IMG/VR virus record: IMGVR_UViG_3300048772_000511
Coordinates: 1-22,876 of that record
DNA length: 22,876 nt
DNA from: a virus
Direction: 5' to 3' (one strand)
Shown: piece after piece, positions 1-8,550 of the stretch
Numbering within the stretch: the stretch's first letter is position 1
How the letters are laid out: every line of letters begins with the position of its first letter
Notes under the pieces: generated by a model
The model's database searches: none
Told to the model about the DNA's origin: nothing
Seen by the model: only the letters and a program-made list of their open reading frames with translations
Translations under genes and position numbers: made by a program

Positions 1-164
1 TCGCCCAGTCCGCCAGTGGCCAGATAATTCGTTCCGGTCGGCAGACACAAAATTGAGGAGTTCCCACCGCCATTGTGGTGGTAAAAGTAAATAAGGGAGT
101 TGGTCTGTGCCAGCAGCGAGCAGGGCATCGCCAGAAGGGTCAAGAGGCTGAGAAATTTTTTCAT
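1..164 (-). CDS. Partial exported protein at the left edge (N-terminus only)
   Basis: Only the first 54 codons are visible; the gene runs off the left edge. Translation starts MKKFLSLLTLLAMPCSLLAQ, a textbook Sec signal peptide with two lysines, a leucine-rich core and a likely cleavage near LLA|Q. The mature part begins with a Tyr/His/Asn/Gly-rich stretch. Its ATG overlaps the stop of the tail tip gene by one base (TAATG), so it belongs to the same late operon. In this position a tail fibre, a fibre accessory or a lysis protein would be usual, but an N-terminal Sec signal is not typical of virion proteins. Function is unknown. The start is well supported by the junction and the signal peptide. 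Confidence 0.7.
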   Translation of the reverse strand, partial: MKKFLSLLTLLAMPCSLLAQTNSLIYFYHHNGGGNSSILCLPTGTNYLATGGLG

Positions 165-3127
165 TATATGTTGAAAGTGTTTTTCAGAATGAATGTCGTG
201 GAAGATGTGACCGTGCTACCCGTGTACACATTCACCAGGATTGTGACTTTTTCCGTGATGGCAAAGGAGTCTCCCGTAACCATTGTTCCGCCAGGTGTGT
301 ATGTGGCAGGACCACCCGTTGATGTGAGCATCTTAAAGGGGACCAGTGACCCAGACGCATAGAGCTGGCTGCCGGAACCTGAACTCAATACGCCATTTTT
401 TAAAACCGCGCCGTTGCTGGTGAATTTTATCGTCGTACCTGGTGTGGAACAAAGGATGCTCAATGGCCCATCGGGAATAAAACGGTTCGGTTGAACCGTT
501 AGAACCCCCGAGATTTTTTGCGGCACACCGCTGTAATCCACAATCTCCTCGCCGTTACAGTCGAATAACTGAGGCAATGCGCTTTTGGCGGCGGCGTTCC
601 CCGTGACAACCACGTTAATATCGCGTTCGGTGACAAGGTTCGTGGAATCGCGCGCGATGAGTTTGATGGTCCAGCTCCCCGATTGCTCCACGCTGATCGA
701 GGTCTGAAAAGCCTGGGATTCGGTCGGGGCGAAGGTGATGTCCGAAATCGGACGGTCACTGGTTTCAGAGGACAGGCGCAGTAAAACTTTTAGCTCGACC
801 AAGTTGCCGTCGGGGTCATTCCAGGTTCCGGCGAGTGGTATCACCAGTGGGTATGCGGTCGCGGCGTACGTGGGCGCATAGCTCGCCGGCGCGGTGAGCG
901 TGAGGGTCGGCGCGCTGGCCGAGGCCAGCGGGAACATGAACGGTTCGCTGGTCGCATCGGATAGCGCGAGCTGATTGACGAAGGTGAAAGGACAAATGCG
1001 AAACTGCGCCTCCCAAGGCGACCGACCGGCGATGCGGTTGGCGCGGAGCTGGTCAAATAAACTGTGCGTGAAAAAGGAAAGCAAACCCGCCGGCATCAAC
1101 CACACCTCGGTGTTGGCCTGCGTGAACGCCGAAACGAACGTATTTTTCCGCCCGCGCAGCACGTTCAGCGTGTAAATCGGCTGGGCCGGTACTGCCCACC
1201 AGGTGGGGCTGCTGGCCGGCGTATTATTTTTATTCCCGGCGGCGAGACTGACGTATTGAACGCTGTTGCTGGTCACGACCGCGCCCAGGGCATAAGTGGT
1301 CGCGGCCGAGTACGCCGCACCGGCCAGCGCCTGCGTGCTCACCGAGCAGATTTCCATGACCTGGAATCCTGCGGTTTCTTTCACCTGGCCGGCATTGGCG
1401 CTGCCAGTGGGAATGGCTTGCACTAGAAATGCCAGCATGACGTCGTTGGCGGCATCATTGGCACTGGTCTGAATCGTAAAATAATCCGCGTCCACCTGCG
1501 TGGTATCCACGGCCACTTGAAGCGCGTTGGCCGTTGTGGCCACTGCGGCGGTCAAGGTCCCCTTCGCGGCAAAATTACTCACCGTGCCCAGATTGGAGGA
1601 AAATGTTCCCGCCGGATCGGTGTCGAAGTAAAGCGTCGCGCCCACGAGCAGATTGTTCGGTCGCTGGGCCAGACAGATGATGTCCCCACGCTCGCCCGCA
1701 AGCACGGTCGGCACGTCCAGAAAACGGAAGCTTGTAATCGGAGGAATCACAGGCGCAGACGTCGTGACTGGATCGCCGGCGTTGGTCCACGGGACTGCGG
1801 CCAGCGTATTGTCGGCGAAGACTTGCAACGTGATCGGCCCGGTCGGCGGTGTCTTCTTATTCGTGACGCGGAAAAACTGGTAAAGCGAATTTGTGTTCGG
1901 TTCCAGATCAATGTCCACGAGCACATAGTCGCCGGCGCGGATCGCACGGCCGATTTCGCGGCGCACTTCAAGTTCGCCGGTCATCTGCGCATGACCGATG
2001 ACGCGCAGGGTTTCCGTGCCGTGCGTCATGGCTTGCGCCGGCCGGGCAATCCACGGCCGGTCGAGACTCTGCTCACGGACGGTGCCGAGCACAAAAAAGG
2101 CGCGTGGGTCATCCACCTGCACGCTTGTCTGCTGATAGTCGAGCTGGCGGGAATTAAAGCGGATGGTCGCCCGGCTGATGGTTTCCTGCCAGCTCTTCGT
2201 CGTGAATTTTGGAAACTTGGTGAAGCTGTCGGCGGTCAAGGTGATATAGGTGCCGGCCGTTGGAACAACGCCGTGTTGGTAAACGCCGAGTTCAATCCGT
2301 TGTGTAAAAGAATTAAAGCGGATGTAGCCGTCGAACATCTGCGTCAATTTGTCGAACAGGCTCGTCACCGTTTCCGACGAGTCAATGAGCACGCTGGCAC
2401 CGTACATGGACTGATAGGCTTGCAGGTAGTCGCCGACGGCTTGGAAGCTCGCCGTGTCCAGCATCGTCGTCGGCAAGGCCAGACAATTTTGATCAGTGAG
2501 CAGTTCCGCCGCGACCGCCGCGAGATTCGCCTGGCCATCCGTGAGCGCGGCCGCGCTGTCCACAATGATGGACTGGGCGGGTTTCCGCCGTGTGACAATT
2601 TCCAGATTCGGGCCGGACTGCACTTCCTGACCCAGCAAGAAATCCATGATGACCACGTATGCGATGCCTTCGTAGTCCGGATGTTGGTCGCCGATCAGCG
2701 CGCCGCTCACGCCGCCGTCGTTGCCGGATGCATTAAGTTTCGGGTCGGCGGTTTGCGTGGGCAGCCCCCAATAAAAGCGCAGGACGCCGTAATAGGTGTC
2801 GTCAGAAGCCGTCAGGGAAAAATCATCGTAGGCTGCGCTGCCCCGCGTGAAGGCGTATTCTGCCCAGCCTTCCAGACCAGAGCCAGGCGCGTTGGCCGAG
2901 GTGGCGACATGTTGGACTGAGCACGTCCAAGTCTGCGCGTCAAATACGTACAGCGTCCCAACCGAGCAGGTGATGCCCACTGCCCAGGCGGTGCCTTTGG
3001 GCCAGACCTCATTGCCGTCGAGAATGATGGCGACCAAGGCATCCATCGGCCCGATGGCGACCGCGCCGGCCAACGTGCCGTAGTAGTTGTACGTCTTGCT
3101 TGCGCCGCCTGACTTTCCTCCGCCCAT
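164..3127 (-). CDS. Tail tip / host-specificity protein (gpJ-like)
   Basis: This 987-residue protein probably forms the distal tail tip that contacts the host. The N-terminus has a Gly/Ser-rich start and then YNYYGTLAGAVAIGP and ILDGNEVW, matching the 'Y.Y.a..a.aicegP' pattern of siphophage tip proteins of the gpJ/GTA gp15 type. The central part (about 200-450) looks like the tip core. Residues about 605-645 (YSAATTYALGAVV ... SPTWW) resemble a CBM5/12-type chitin-binding-like module. Residues about 738-845 look like an Ig/cadherin-like beta domain, with the motif TWNDPDGN. The last about 110 residues contain CSTPGTTIKFTSNG, similar to the chitobiase/hexosaminidase C-terminal fold. These C-terminal modules suggest glycan binding. 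The gene lies one base after the 62-residue gene and downstream of the NlpC/P60 and DUF2163 genes, the standard tail-tip order. Module names come from motif recognition only. Confidence 0.85.
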   Translation of the reverse strand: MGGGKSGGASKTYNYYGTLAGAVAIGPMDALVAIILDGNEVWPKGTAWAVGITCSVGTLYVFDAQTWTCSVQHVATSANAPGSGLEGWAEYAFTRGSAAYDDFSLTASDDTYYGVLRFYWGLPTQTADPKLNASGNDGGVSGALIGDQHPDYEGIAYVVIMDFLLGQEVQSGPNLEIVTRRKPAQSIIVDSAAALTDGQANLAAVAAELLTDQNCLALPTTMLDTASFQAVGDYLQAYQSMYGASVLIDSSETVTSLFDKLTQMFDGYIRFNSFTQRIELGVYQHGVVPTAGTYITLTADSFTKFPKFTTKSWQETISRATIRFNSRQLDYQQTSVQVDDPRAFFVLGTVREQSLDRPWIARPAQAMTHGTETLRVIGHAQMTGELEVRREIGRAIRAGDYVLVDIDLEPNTNSLYQFFRVTNKKTPPTGPITLQVFADNTLAAVPWTNAGDPVTTSAPVIPPITSFRFLDVPTVLAGERGDIICLAQRPNNLLVGATLYFDTDPAGTFSSNLGTVSNFAAKGTLTAAVATTANALQVAVDTTQVDADYFTIQTSANDAANDVMLAFLVQAIPTGSANAGQVKETAGFQVMEICSVSTQALAGAAYSAATTYALGAVVTSNSVQYVSLAAGNKNNTPASSPTWWAVPAQPIYTLNVLRGRKNTFVSAFTQANTEVWLMPAGLLSFFTHSLFDQLRANRIAGRSPWEAQFRICPFTFVNQLALSDATSEPFMFPLASASAPTLTLTAPASYAPTYAATAYPLVIPLAGTWNDPDGNLVELKVLLRLSSETSDRPISDITFAPTESQAFQTSISVEQSGSWTIKLIARDSTNLVTERDINVVVTGNAAAKSALPQLFDCNGEEIVDYSGVPQKISGVLTVQPNRFIPDGPLSILCSTPGTTIKFTSNGAVLKNGVLSSGSGSQLYASGSLVPFKMLTSTGGPATYTPGGTMVTGDSFAITEKVTILVNVYTGSTVTSSTTFILKNTFNI

Positions 3128-3128
3128 A

Positions 3129-3317
3129 TTATTTCTTTCCCGAACGCGCCGGCGCGGGTTTGCTGAACAGGTTGTAAACCGGGGTGATCCATTTGATCGC
3201 CACCTTGCGCGTGCCGGCGATGTAGGCGACCGGCACGGCTTGCTGCGTGTTGCTGGTCATCTGGTCCTGCACGCCAAAAGGTTTCGTCGTCGGGGACGAT
3301 GAAGAATTTCCCATCAT
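3129..3317 (-). CDS. Small tail protein, probable detached N-terminal piece of the tip protein
   Basis: A 62-residue ORF overlapping the NlpC/P60 gene by ATGA and ending one base before the tip gene (TAA-T-ATG). The core QQAVPVAYIAGTRKVAIKW resembles the short segment that opens many siphophage tip proteins (a '.lPvpvvyG..rv.g.iiw' pattern), which there directly precedes the Tyr-rich region where the next gene begins. It may therefore be the tip N-terminus encoded as its own polypeptide, or a small stand-alone tail protein as found at this position in Mu-like siphophages. The tip gene is in the +1 frame relative to this one, so a single -1 slip would not join them. No signal peptide or membrane segment is seen. 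Confidence 0.65.
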   Translation of the reverse strand: MMGNSSSSPTTKPFGVQDQMTSNTQQAVPVAYIAGTRKVAIKWITPVYNLFSKPAPARSGKK

Positions 3318-3778
3318 AATATTGGCCTCCAGATTTTTCCGATGCGCGACAGGTAAGACGCGTCCCGCAGGGAGCTGAACACCACGCCCGACCCGCGCAG
3401 GCAGTGGATGAATTTTCCATCCGCAGCCACAACCAGGCCGCAGTGGTGAATGCAGCCACCGAGCTTGATGCCGAGCATGTCGCCGGGTAAAAAGGTCTGA
3501 AGGTTAAAGGCTAAAGTCTGAAAGCCAGGCTGCGCGTCCATAAACTCGGCGACGAGGCTGTTTTTGTGCGCGCCGCTCCAGTCCATCGGGCCTTCGGGGA
3601 TTTCAAAGTCAGCGGGAAAAACGTCGGTGGATTTGTAGATGGCCCCGACGAGCTGCTGGCAACTCACGCCCACGCCTTTGACCGCCGCATTCGGCATGAA
3701 CGGCGTGCCGAGCCATTGCGCCGCGTGGAATTGAAGCTGCGCGATTTTCTCCGGCGTGTTGAAATACGGTTCGCTCAT
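3314..3778 (-). CDS. NlpC/P60-family tail-tip cysteine peptidase
   Basis: A 154-residue protein probably acting as a cell-wall peptidase at the tail tip (lambda gpK / GTA gp14 role). The catalytic Cys is in GVSCQQLVG (C40), the His in CIHHCGLVV (H112 or H111), and a third polar residue could be H125 in FIHCLRG. The motif LPGDMLGIKL before the His is the usual 'pGDlv.f' element. It lacks the common Asp before the catalytic Cys (SC rather than DC), which is tolerated in phage members. It overlaps both neighbours by ATGA, between the DUF2163-type hub gene and the tip genes, exactly where NlpC/P60 sits in GTA-like tails. Confidence 0.85.
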   Translation of the reverse strand: MSEPYFNTPEKIAQLQFHAAQWLGTPFMPNAAVKGVGVSCQQLVGAIYKSTDVFPADFEIPEGPMDWSGAHKNSLVAEFMDAQPGFQTLAFNLQTFLPGDMLGIKLGGCIHHCGLVVAADGKFIHCLRGSGVVFSSLRDASYLSRIGKIWRPIL

Positions 3779-5808
3779 TTTTTTCCGCCTCCAGTCGGCT
3801 GGGTGATTCGCAGGACGGTCGGGTTGCCAATCGGGATGAAGGGGAATCCGCCGAACTTTTGCTGATAATTGTTGAACTTCGTTTTTGCCGTTGATGCCTG
3901 GCCGTCATAGCCGGGATACAGCGCGACGACGTCGCCGGCCGTCGGCGCGGTTGTCAGCGGCGTGGAAAGTTGCAGCGCCGTTTGGCCCGCCGCCGGCGCA
4001 GTGTTGTCGCTGATCATCCGCACCTGTTGCTTGCCGCCGGCCGCTGCCGTCACAATGAGGTAGCCGCCGGCAAACCAGTGAGCCACCAGCGTGGCCGGGT
4101 TGGTACTGGTGATGGCGTTCACTACCAGCGTGGCCGCCGTGGCGCTGTAGCTCACCACAACCGCATTCCACAGCCAGCTCGCCGGCAACAGGCCGTTGGC
4201 TGGCTCGAACAGCACCCAGTTGTCCGTGCGCTGGTACAGCCGGCGCGGGAGCTGACGATCAAAGATGTGCGACAGCATGGAACATTGCGCCGTGATGAAT
4301 GGAGGTTCAAGGTCTGCGCCGGCAACCTCACCGTAAAAGTAGCAGCGCAGGTTCGCGACCAGGCTCGTCGCCGGCGTCACGTCGCCCTCGAAAATCTGGA
4401 GCATCAAAGGCCATTCCAACGCGAGCGGAAAAAGCAGCGCGAGCGGATTGCCGGCAAAGTTGCGGGATGTGATCGTTGTCTGGTTGCGCTTCAGGTCGGC
4501 GGTCTCCTCGATGTTGTCATACTCCATCGGCGCGGACAGCCAGGTGTTGACTCCATCCGAAAGGTTCCGCTCAAAATTCGTGAAGCGATACGTTGTCGCA
4601 CCGCTCGGCGTCGTCATCGTGAAAAGAAAAAACGTCGCGGTCGGCGGCAGCGCGCCCATCGTGGTCCCGTAAGTTTCGCCGGCCACGGCATTCGTCTCCC
4701 AGGGCAACTCGCAGAATTTCAGCGTCGCCGAGGCCAGATCCGGCCGGCTAAAACTCAATTCGAGTTTCAAGTCATCGAACCGCGCCAGCACCAGGGATTC
4801 AATCCGCGTTATGTCCGCGCCAAAAGCCATGCCAGGCGCAGCGGCCAGGTTCCACACATTCCCGACGACGCTCGCCACGGCCAGCGGCACGCGGTTGGTA
4901 TTGTCATTGAGCAGCACGAACGAGTTGGTCCCCAGCGCCGCGCCATTGTCCACGGACAGCGTGGCCGCGGTGGCGGTCACGTCCGCCGTCAAACTGGTCT
5001 CGCTGATCGCCGCACCCAGCCAGAAATTGTTCATCTCCCCGCCCATGTCCTGGAAGAAACGCAGCAGGTTGAACGGATCGCTGTTTTGCAGCTTGAAGGA
5101 CTGCGTGACCTTCCGACGGCCGCGTTGGGTGTAGTACGCCGTGGCCAGTGTCCGCAGGTTGCCGATCTGACGCCGATCAATATCCACCTCCGAATCGCCG
5201 CTTACCGGCACCGTGGACCATTCCGCGTCAAAAGGAAACAGCGGCCGCACCCCGCCCGCCGCCGGCAGCCCGGCCGGCGCGGCAAACGCAACCGGCGTGA
5301 GCGGGTAATTGTCGCTGTCCGCAAAATCAAACTCCACGCTGCCCAGGGAATCCGAAAGCAGAGTGGGTTCAGGATTCGACTTTAAAAATCCAACCATGAG
5401 CGGGTAAGCCGTCGCGTCCGGCAGGCCGGAAAGAAGTGCCTGCAAAGCCGCTGCAGCGCTGATGCAGTTGAAGGACCCATCCGCATTGAAAACCGCATAC
5501 CAGTCGGCGGTCACCGGCGCGGACGCCAGCGCCGTGAACCCGGCCGGCCAGAGCGGACAGAGCACCTGGCCGGCCGCCAGCGACTGCAGGGAGTTGCGCA
5601 GGGCAACGATGGCCGCCGTGCTGGTCAGCAGACAGGTGAAGCGCGCTTCCAGCCGCAGGGTGTCCCCAGTCACCCGCCGGGTTTCCCGGCCCGTGAGGCC
5701 GCGTTCCGTCAGCGCCGTGATGCTCGCCGCCAGGGCAAAGTCGGAATCCCAGCTCGGTGCGTCATCGAGAAGATACGCCGTGGCGGCATTGAAGACGACG
5801 GGAATCAT
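3775..5808 (-). CDS. Phage BR0599/DUF2163-family tail hub protein with long N-terminal region
   Basis: A 677-residue baseplate/tail-hub protein. The C-terminal about 320 residues carry the DUF2163/BR0599 signature: TYRFTNFERNL, an EYDNIEETADLKRNQTTI segment, FYGEVAG, and DRQLPRRLYQRTDNWVLFEP (family pattern 'lgr.vpRr.yq..c.w.l'). The usual cysteines near that motif are absent. The N-terminal about 340 residues are a separate beta-rich region with DRRQIGNLRTLATAYYTQRG and FFQDMGGEMNNFWLG, which looks like a distal-tail or ring-forming domain. The classical DUF2163 protein is about 300 residues, so this resembles a fusion of the two rings that are separate genes in GTA-type tails. Mu-like siphophages such as D3112 also carry long BR0599 proteins. 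ATGA overlap with NlpC/P60 downstream; its start overlaps the 76-residue gene's stop. Confidence 0.8.
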   Translation of the reverse strand: MIPVVFNAATAYLLDDAPSWDSDFALAASITALTERGLTGRETRRVTGDTLRLEARFTCLLTSTAAIVALRNSLQSLAAGQVLCPLWPAGFTALASAPVTADWYAVFNADGSFNCISAAAALQALLSGLPDATAYPLMVGFLKSNPEPTLLSDSLGSVEFDFADSDNYPLTPVAFAAPAGLPAAGGVRPLFPFDAEWSTVPVSGDSEVDIDRRQIGNLRTLATAYYTQRGRRKVTQSFKLQNSDPFNLLRFFQDMGGEMNNFWLGAAISETSLTADVTATAATLSVDNGAALGTNSFVLLNDNTNRVPLAVASVVGNVWNLAAAPGMAFGADITRIESLVLARFDDLKLELSFSRPDLASATLKFCELPWETNAVAGETYGTTMGALPPTATFFLFTMTTPSGATTYRFTNFERNLSDGVNTWLSAPMEYDNIEETADLKRNQTTITSRNFAGNPLALLFPLALEWPLMLQIFEGDVTPATSLVANLRCYFYGEVAGADLEPPFITAQCSMLSHIFDRQLPRRLYQRTDNWVLFEPANGLLPASWLWNAVVVSYSATAATLVVNAITSTNPATLVAHWFAGGYLIVTAAAGGKQQVRMISDNTAPAAGQTALQLSTPLTTAPTAGDVVALYPGYDGQASTAKTKFNNYQQKFGGFPFIPIGNPTVLRITQPTGGGKK

Positions 5809-6035
5809 TTTTTGCGCGGGAGCCGGACCGGCTCAAGGTTGTCAAAGCGGAAATACTTTGCATTCGCCCGCCCGGCTTCGCTCGCCGAAATCGGGTGCAG
5901 TTCAAACGGTCGGAACGCCACGCAGTGCAGGTGGAACGGCGAGGGCCGCAGCGTGGCGTTCTCGGCCAGCTCGCGCACGGTGGCCAGCGCGGTGGCGGCA
6001 TCCGGGCAGCACGGAAATTGACGGGAAAATTTCAT
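5805..6035 (-). CDS. Small conserved-position tail protein (unknown)
   Basis: A 76-residue protein between the tape measure gene (stop 8 nt upstream) and the DUF2163 gene (ATGA overlap). The start at MKFSRQFPCCPDAAT is preferred over an upstream in-frame ATG at 6089, which would reach 46 bases into the tape measure gene. The protein has a Cys-Cys pair near the N-terminus, then an Ala/Glu/Leu helix, a Phe/His-rich middle and a basic tail (PVRLPRKK). I do not recognise a family. Its position and coupling argue that it is a real tail-assembly component. Confidence 0.6.
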   Translation of the reverse strand: MKFSRQFPCCPDAATALATVRELAENATLRPSPFHLHCVAFRPFELHPISASEAGRANAKYFRFDNLEPVRLPRKK

Positions 6036-6043
6036 GATAAAAA

Positions 6044-8380
6044 TCAACGGAACCGGTGGATGTTTCGGCCCATCACGTCCACGATCCACTTCTCGTGGTC
6101 ATTGTTGCGTTCCAGGTGATCGGCCATCTGCCGGGAATCCAGGAAGGTGTAAACGCTCGTCTTGTTTCCGCCGCCACCCCCGGCCGATCCGGCGGCGCCG
6201 GCCGTGGCCGTGTCGCCGCGCTTGATGGATTCCAGCGTGCCCACGCCCAGGCGCGAGACCGTGTCGGCCGGCATCACAAACTCGCCGTTGCTCAACCTCG
6301 CCAAAATCGAATCACTCGTTCCTGTTCCGGGACCAGTCACCAATCCGCCAGCGGCAAAGGCACTTAAACTCATTGTTTCCATGTCAGCAGCCGCGATCAG
6401 CCCAGGGGCCGCTATTGCCGCAGCACCAAATGTGGCCGTGGTAGCCAAGGTCGCCGGAGTTGCCCAAATCAAAGACTGCATGGCCGCCATTGGAGCCGTT
6501 GCCGCGATGGCGGAAGCCATTATGGCTCTCCCGCCGATAGCCATCAGTGCCTGCGTAAGCAGCCAGCGAACGCCCATTTGAACGATGGCTGAAATGATCT
6601 CGTTGACGATTGAATTGTAAATGTCCCGGAGCGCCTGGCCCCATGTTTTGGTGCCTTCGATAAGTCCAGTAATTCCGCTGCTGATGCTGGAAACAGCCGC
6701 GTCAAAAACATTTTTGAATGTGTTCGCTAGCGTGGTCATGGTGATCTGCGCCTGCGATTTTAAACTGGCAAAGGTCGCCGCCCAGGGATGTTGCGCCTCG
6801 GAAATCTTGTTTTCCAATTGGGACTCTTTGACCTTCAGATCGTAATATTGCTTTTCAGCTTCAAGCCGCGCCGCTGTGTCAGTTTTTGGATCGGAGCCGA
6901 TTTTTTGCAGGTCGTCCATCCGCGCCGAATTCTCCTGGCTCTGTTGCTGCCAAAGTGGAATGGACTGCTCTTGCTTTTGATTGGCGGTCAGAAAAGGACT
7001 GCCCTGAATTTGTGCCAGTTGTGCCGCCGTCTCCGCCCGTGAAATTTCCTGTTCGAGCTGGGCGGTGTGCTCCAGCTCCTTGGTGATTTCCTTGTAGCCG
7101 GCCAGATGTTCCTTCGTCGCATCGGAGACCTTCTTGTCGAAATCATCCTGGGTGATCCATTCACGGTCGAGTTCGTCCTTGGCGTTGGAATATTTTGCCG
7201 CATAGACCTGGTCCCAATAGCCCTTGGTTTTTTCGGATGTCGCGTTGGCGTAATCCTCCAGCGCGTTGTTCATCTCCTTGTCCTGCGTCTCGACCAGTTT
7301 TCGTTTTTCCGTCTCGGCCTGGGCCACGGCCTCCGTTTGTTTGCGGGCCAGCTCTTCCTGACGTTTTTGCGCCTCCGCGTCGGCCTTCTGCTGCGCGGCA
7401 TCCAGCGCCTTGATCTCGGCCAGCCGATTTTCGGCCAAAGCGGTCTGTGCGGCCTGCGACTGTTTGTCGGTCAAAGCCGTGCCGGCAATGGCAATCTGCT
7501 TCTGCATCTCGTCCCGTTGCAGCGCGAATTTTTCCCGGATGCCAGCCTTCACATTTTCCAGTCCGTCCAGCTCTTCGTCATTTGCTTTTTTTACAAGGTC
7601 GGATAGCTTGGCCACCGCCTGCACCTGCGCATCATCCAGCCCGCCCTGTCCGCCAAGCTGTTTCTCCGTCCACGCCTGCACCTCGGACGGAGTCGCCTGT
7701 GGTAAATCTTTTGTAACTTGGTGACTGCCGCTCTTCATCGGAACACTTAAACCGCCTCCACCGTAAGATCCGCTGTAATCGTCAACGGAATAACTTTCAG
7801 TCGGGGTGGCAGTCAATTGCCCATCGGATTGGCGGTAGAGCTTCCTTTTTCCGTTAAGGCCGGCGGTGTATTCCGCCGCCGCGTCCGGACCGAGCCGGCC
7901 GGCTTTCTGGAGGTTGTTTATCCGTTCCAGGATCGCGGGAATTTTCGCGAGCGATTCCTCAAGCTTTTTGCTCTCCTCGGCTGCCTTGGCTTCCGCGCCA
8001 GAATATTCGCTCCAGGCAAACATTCCGCCGGCCACAACGGCCGCCACGGCGGCCAGCGGCAAAGCCACGGTGGCCAGGGACGCGCCCGTGAGCAACGCCA
8101 CGCTTCGCATTCCGCGCAGTGCTTCCGTAACGCCCATCACGCCCATGGAGAGCGCGGGGAACCGGGTGCCCCCCAGCAGCAAGACGCCGGTTTCCAGCGT
8201 GCGAAAACCTTCATGCGTGGCCATCGCCGTCTCGCGCAGCGTCTTTAGCTCGCCATGCGCACCAGTCGCGCCAGCCGCCAGGCCTTTCAGACCGTTGCCG
8301 GTGCCGTTCACGAACGCTTCCAGCTTCGCGGCGGCCTCGGCCGTCTCGGCGGTCACGACAATTTTAATCGGGTCAGGCAT
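6044..8380 (-). CDS. Tail tape measure protein
   Basis: A 778-residue protein setting tail length and delivered into the host during DNA entry. The N-terminus (IKIVVTAETAEAAAKLEAF) is typical of lambda-like tape measures. A hydrophobic segment follows at about 95-125. A long Ala/Glu/Lys/Gln-rich coiled-coil region fills about 280-530 (for example AQKRQEELARKQTEAVAQAE). Then comes an amphipathic block with TWGQALRDIYNSIVNEI, and the family-typical Gly-rich motif GPGTGTSDSILARLSNGEFV. At the rule of thumb of about 0.15 nm per residue the tail would be near 115 nm; this is an inference. It lies directly after the chaperone frames, the canonical order. The start follows an AT-rich leader (CAATAATAT) with no Shine-Dalgarno. 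Confidence 0.92.
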   Translation of the reverse strand: MPDPIKIVVTAETAEAAAKLEAFVNGTGNGLKGLAAGATGAHGELKTLRETAMATHEGFRTLETGVLLLGGTRFPALSMGVMGVTEALRGMRSVALLTGASLATVALPLAAVAAVVAGGMFAWSEYSGAEAKAAEESKKLEESLAKIPAILERINNLQKAGRLGPDAAAEYTAGLNGKRKLYRQSDGQLTATPTESYSVDDYSGSYGGGGLSVPMKSGSHQVTKDLPQATPSEVQAWTEKQLGGQGGLDDAQVQAVAKLSDLVKKANDEELDGLENVKAGIREKFALQRDEMQKQIAIAGTALTDKQSQAAQTALAENRLAEIKALDAAQQKADAEAQKRQEELARKQTEAVAQAETEKRKLVETQDKEMNNALEDYANATSEKTKGYWDQVYAAKYSNAKDELDREWITQDDFDKKVSDATKEHLAGYKEITKELEHTAQLEQEISRAETAAQLAQIQGSPFLTANQKQEQSIPLWQQQSQENSARMDDLQKIGSDPKTDTAARLEAEKQYYDLKVKESQLENKISEAQHPWAATFASLKSQAQITMTTLANTFKNVFDAAVSSISSGITGLIEGTKTWGQALRDIYNSIVNEIISAIVQMGVRWLLTQALMAIGGRAIMASAIAATAPMAAMQSLIWATPATLATTATFGAAAIAAPGLIAAADMETMSLSAFAAGGLVTGPGTGTSDSILARLSNGEFVMPADTVSRLGVGTLESIKRGDTATAGAAGSAGGGGGNKTSVYTFLDSRQMADHLERNNDHEKWIVDVMGRNIHRFR

Positions 8381-8383
8381 ATA

Positions 8384-8536
8384 TTATTGGCGCAAGGTGC
8401 GGCGCAATTCCCCCTGCAGGCTGTCCCAGGACTTGGTGTCGCCCTGGCAGGCCACCATCATGTGCAACGTTTCCAGCGCCCGGATTTTCCGGTGCGCCAG
8501 GGCGTCGGCGTTGAGTTGTTCCAGGGAAAGTTGCAT
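8384..8536 (-). CDS. Tail assembly chaperone, C-terminal (-1) frame, gpT-like
   Basis: The ORF from the first usable ATG encodes 50 residues (MQLSLEQLNADALAHRKIRA ...), ending just before the tape measure start. The same frame stays open well upstream, into the end of the preceding chaperone gene, and reads DFGDALALLAAEAGLTRRQA immediately before this ATG, which is clearly protein-like. It is the -1 frame relative to the upstream gene. In lambda and most long-tailed phages two overlapping chaperone frames precede the tape measure and are joined by -1 frameshifting. I infer the same here, giving a fusion of about 188 residues if slippage is at 8692-8698. Independent initiation at this ATG is the alternative. 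Confidence 0.65.
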   Translation of the reverse strand: MQLSLEQLNADALAHRKIRALETLHMMVACQGDTKSWDSLQGELRRTLRQ

Positions 8537-8550
8537 GGCTTGCCGCCGGG

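Noticed and set aside
1517-2920. Long plus-strand open frame (467 codons) opposite the tip gene
   Set aside because: It is antisense to a clearly coding gene, is Arg/His-rich with no recognisable domain, and is a by-product of high-GC codon use.
3135-3141. G GGA AAG heptamer, identical to the lambda G-T slippery site, just before the stop of the 62-residue gene
   Set aside because: It is in the right phase, but the tip gene is in the +1 frame, not the -1 frame, so slippage here would not enter the tip gene.
3970-5385. Long plus-strand open frame (471 codons) opposite the DUF2163 gene
   Set aside because: Antisense shadow with extreme Arg/Gln/His composition; the minus frame has family motifs and ATGA coupling.
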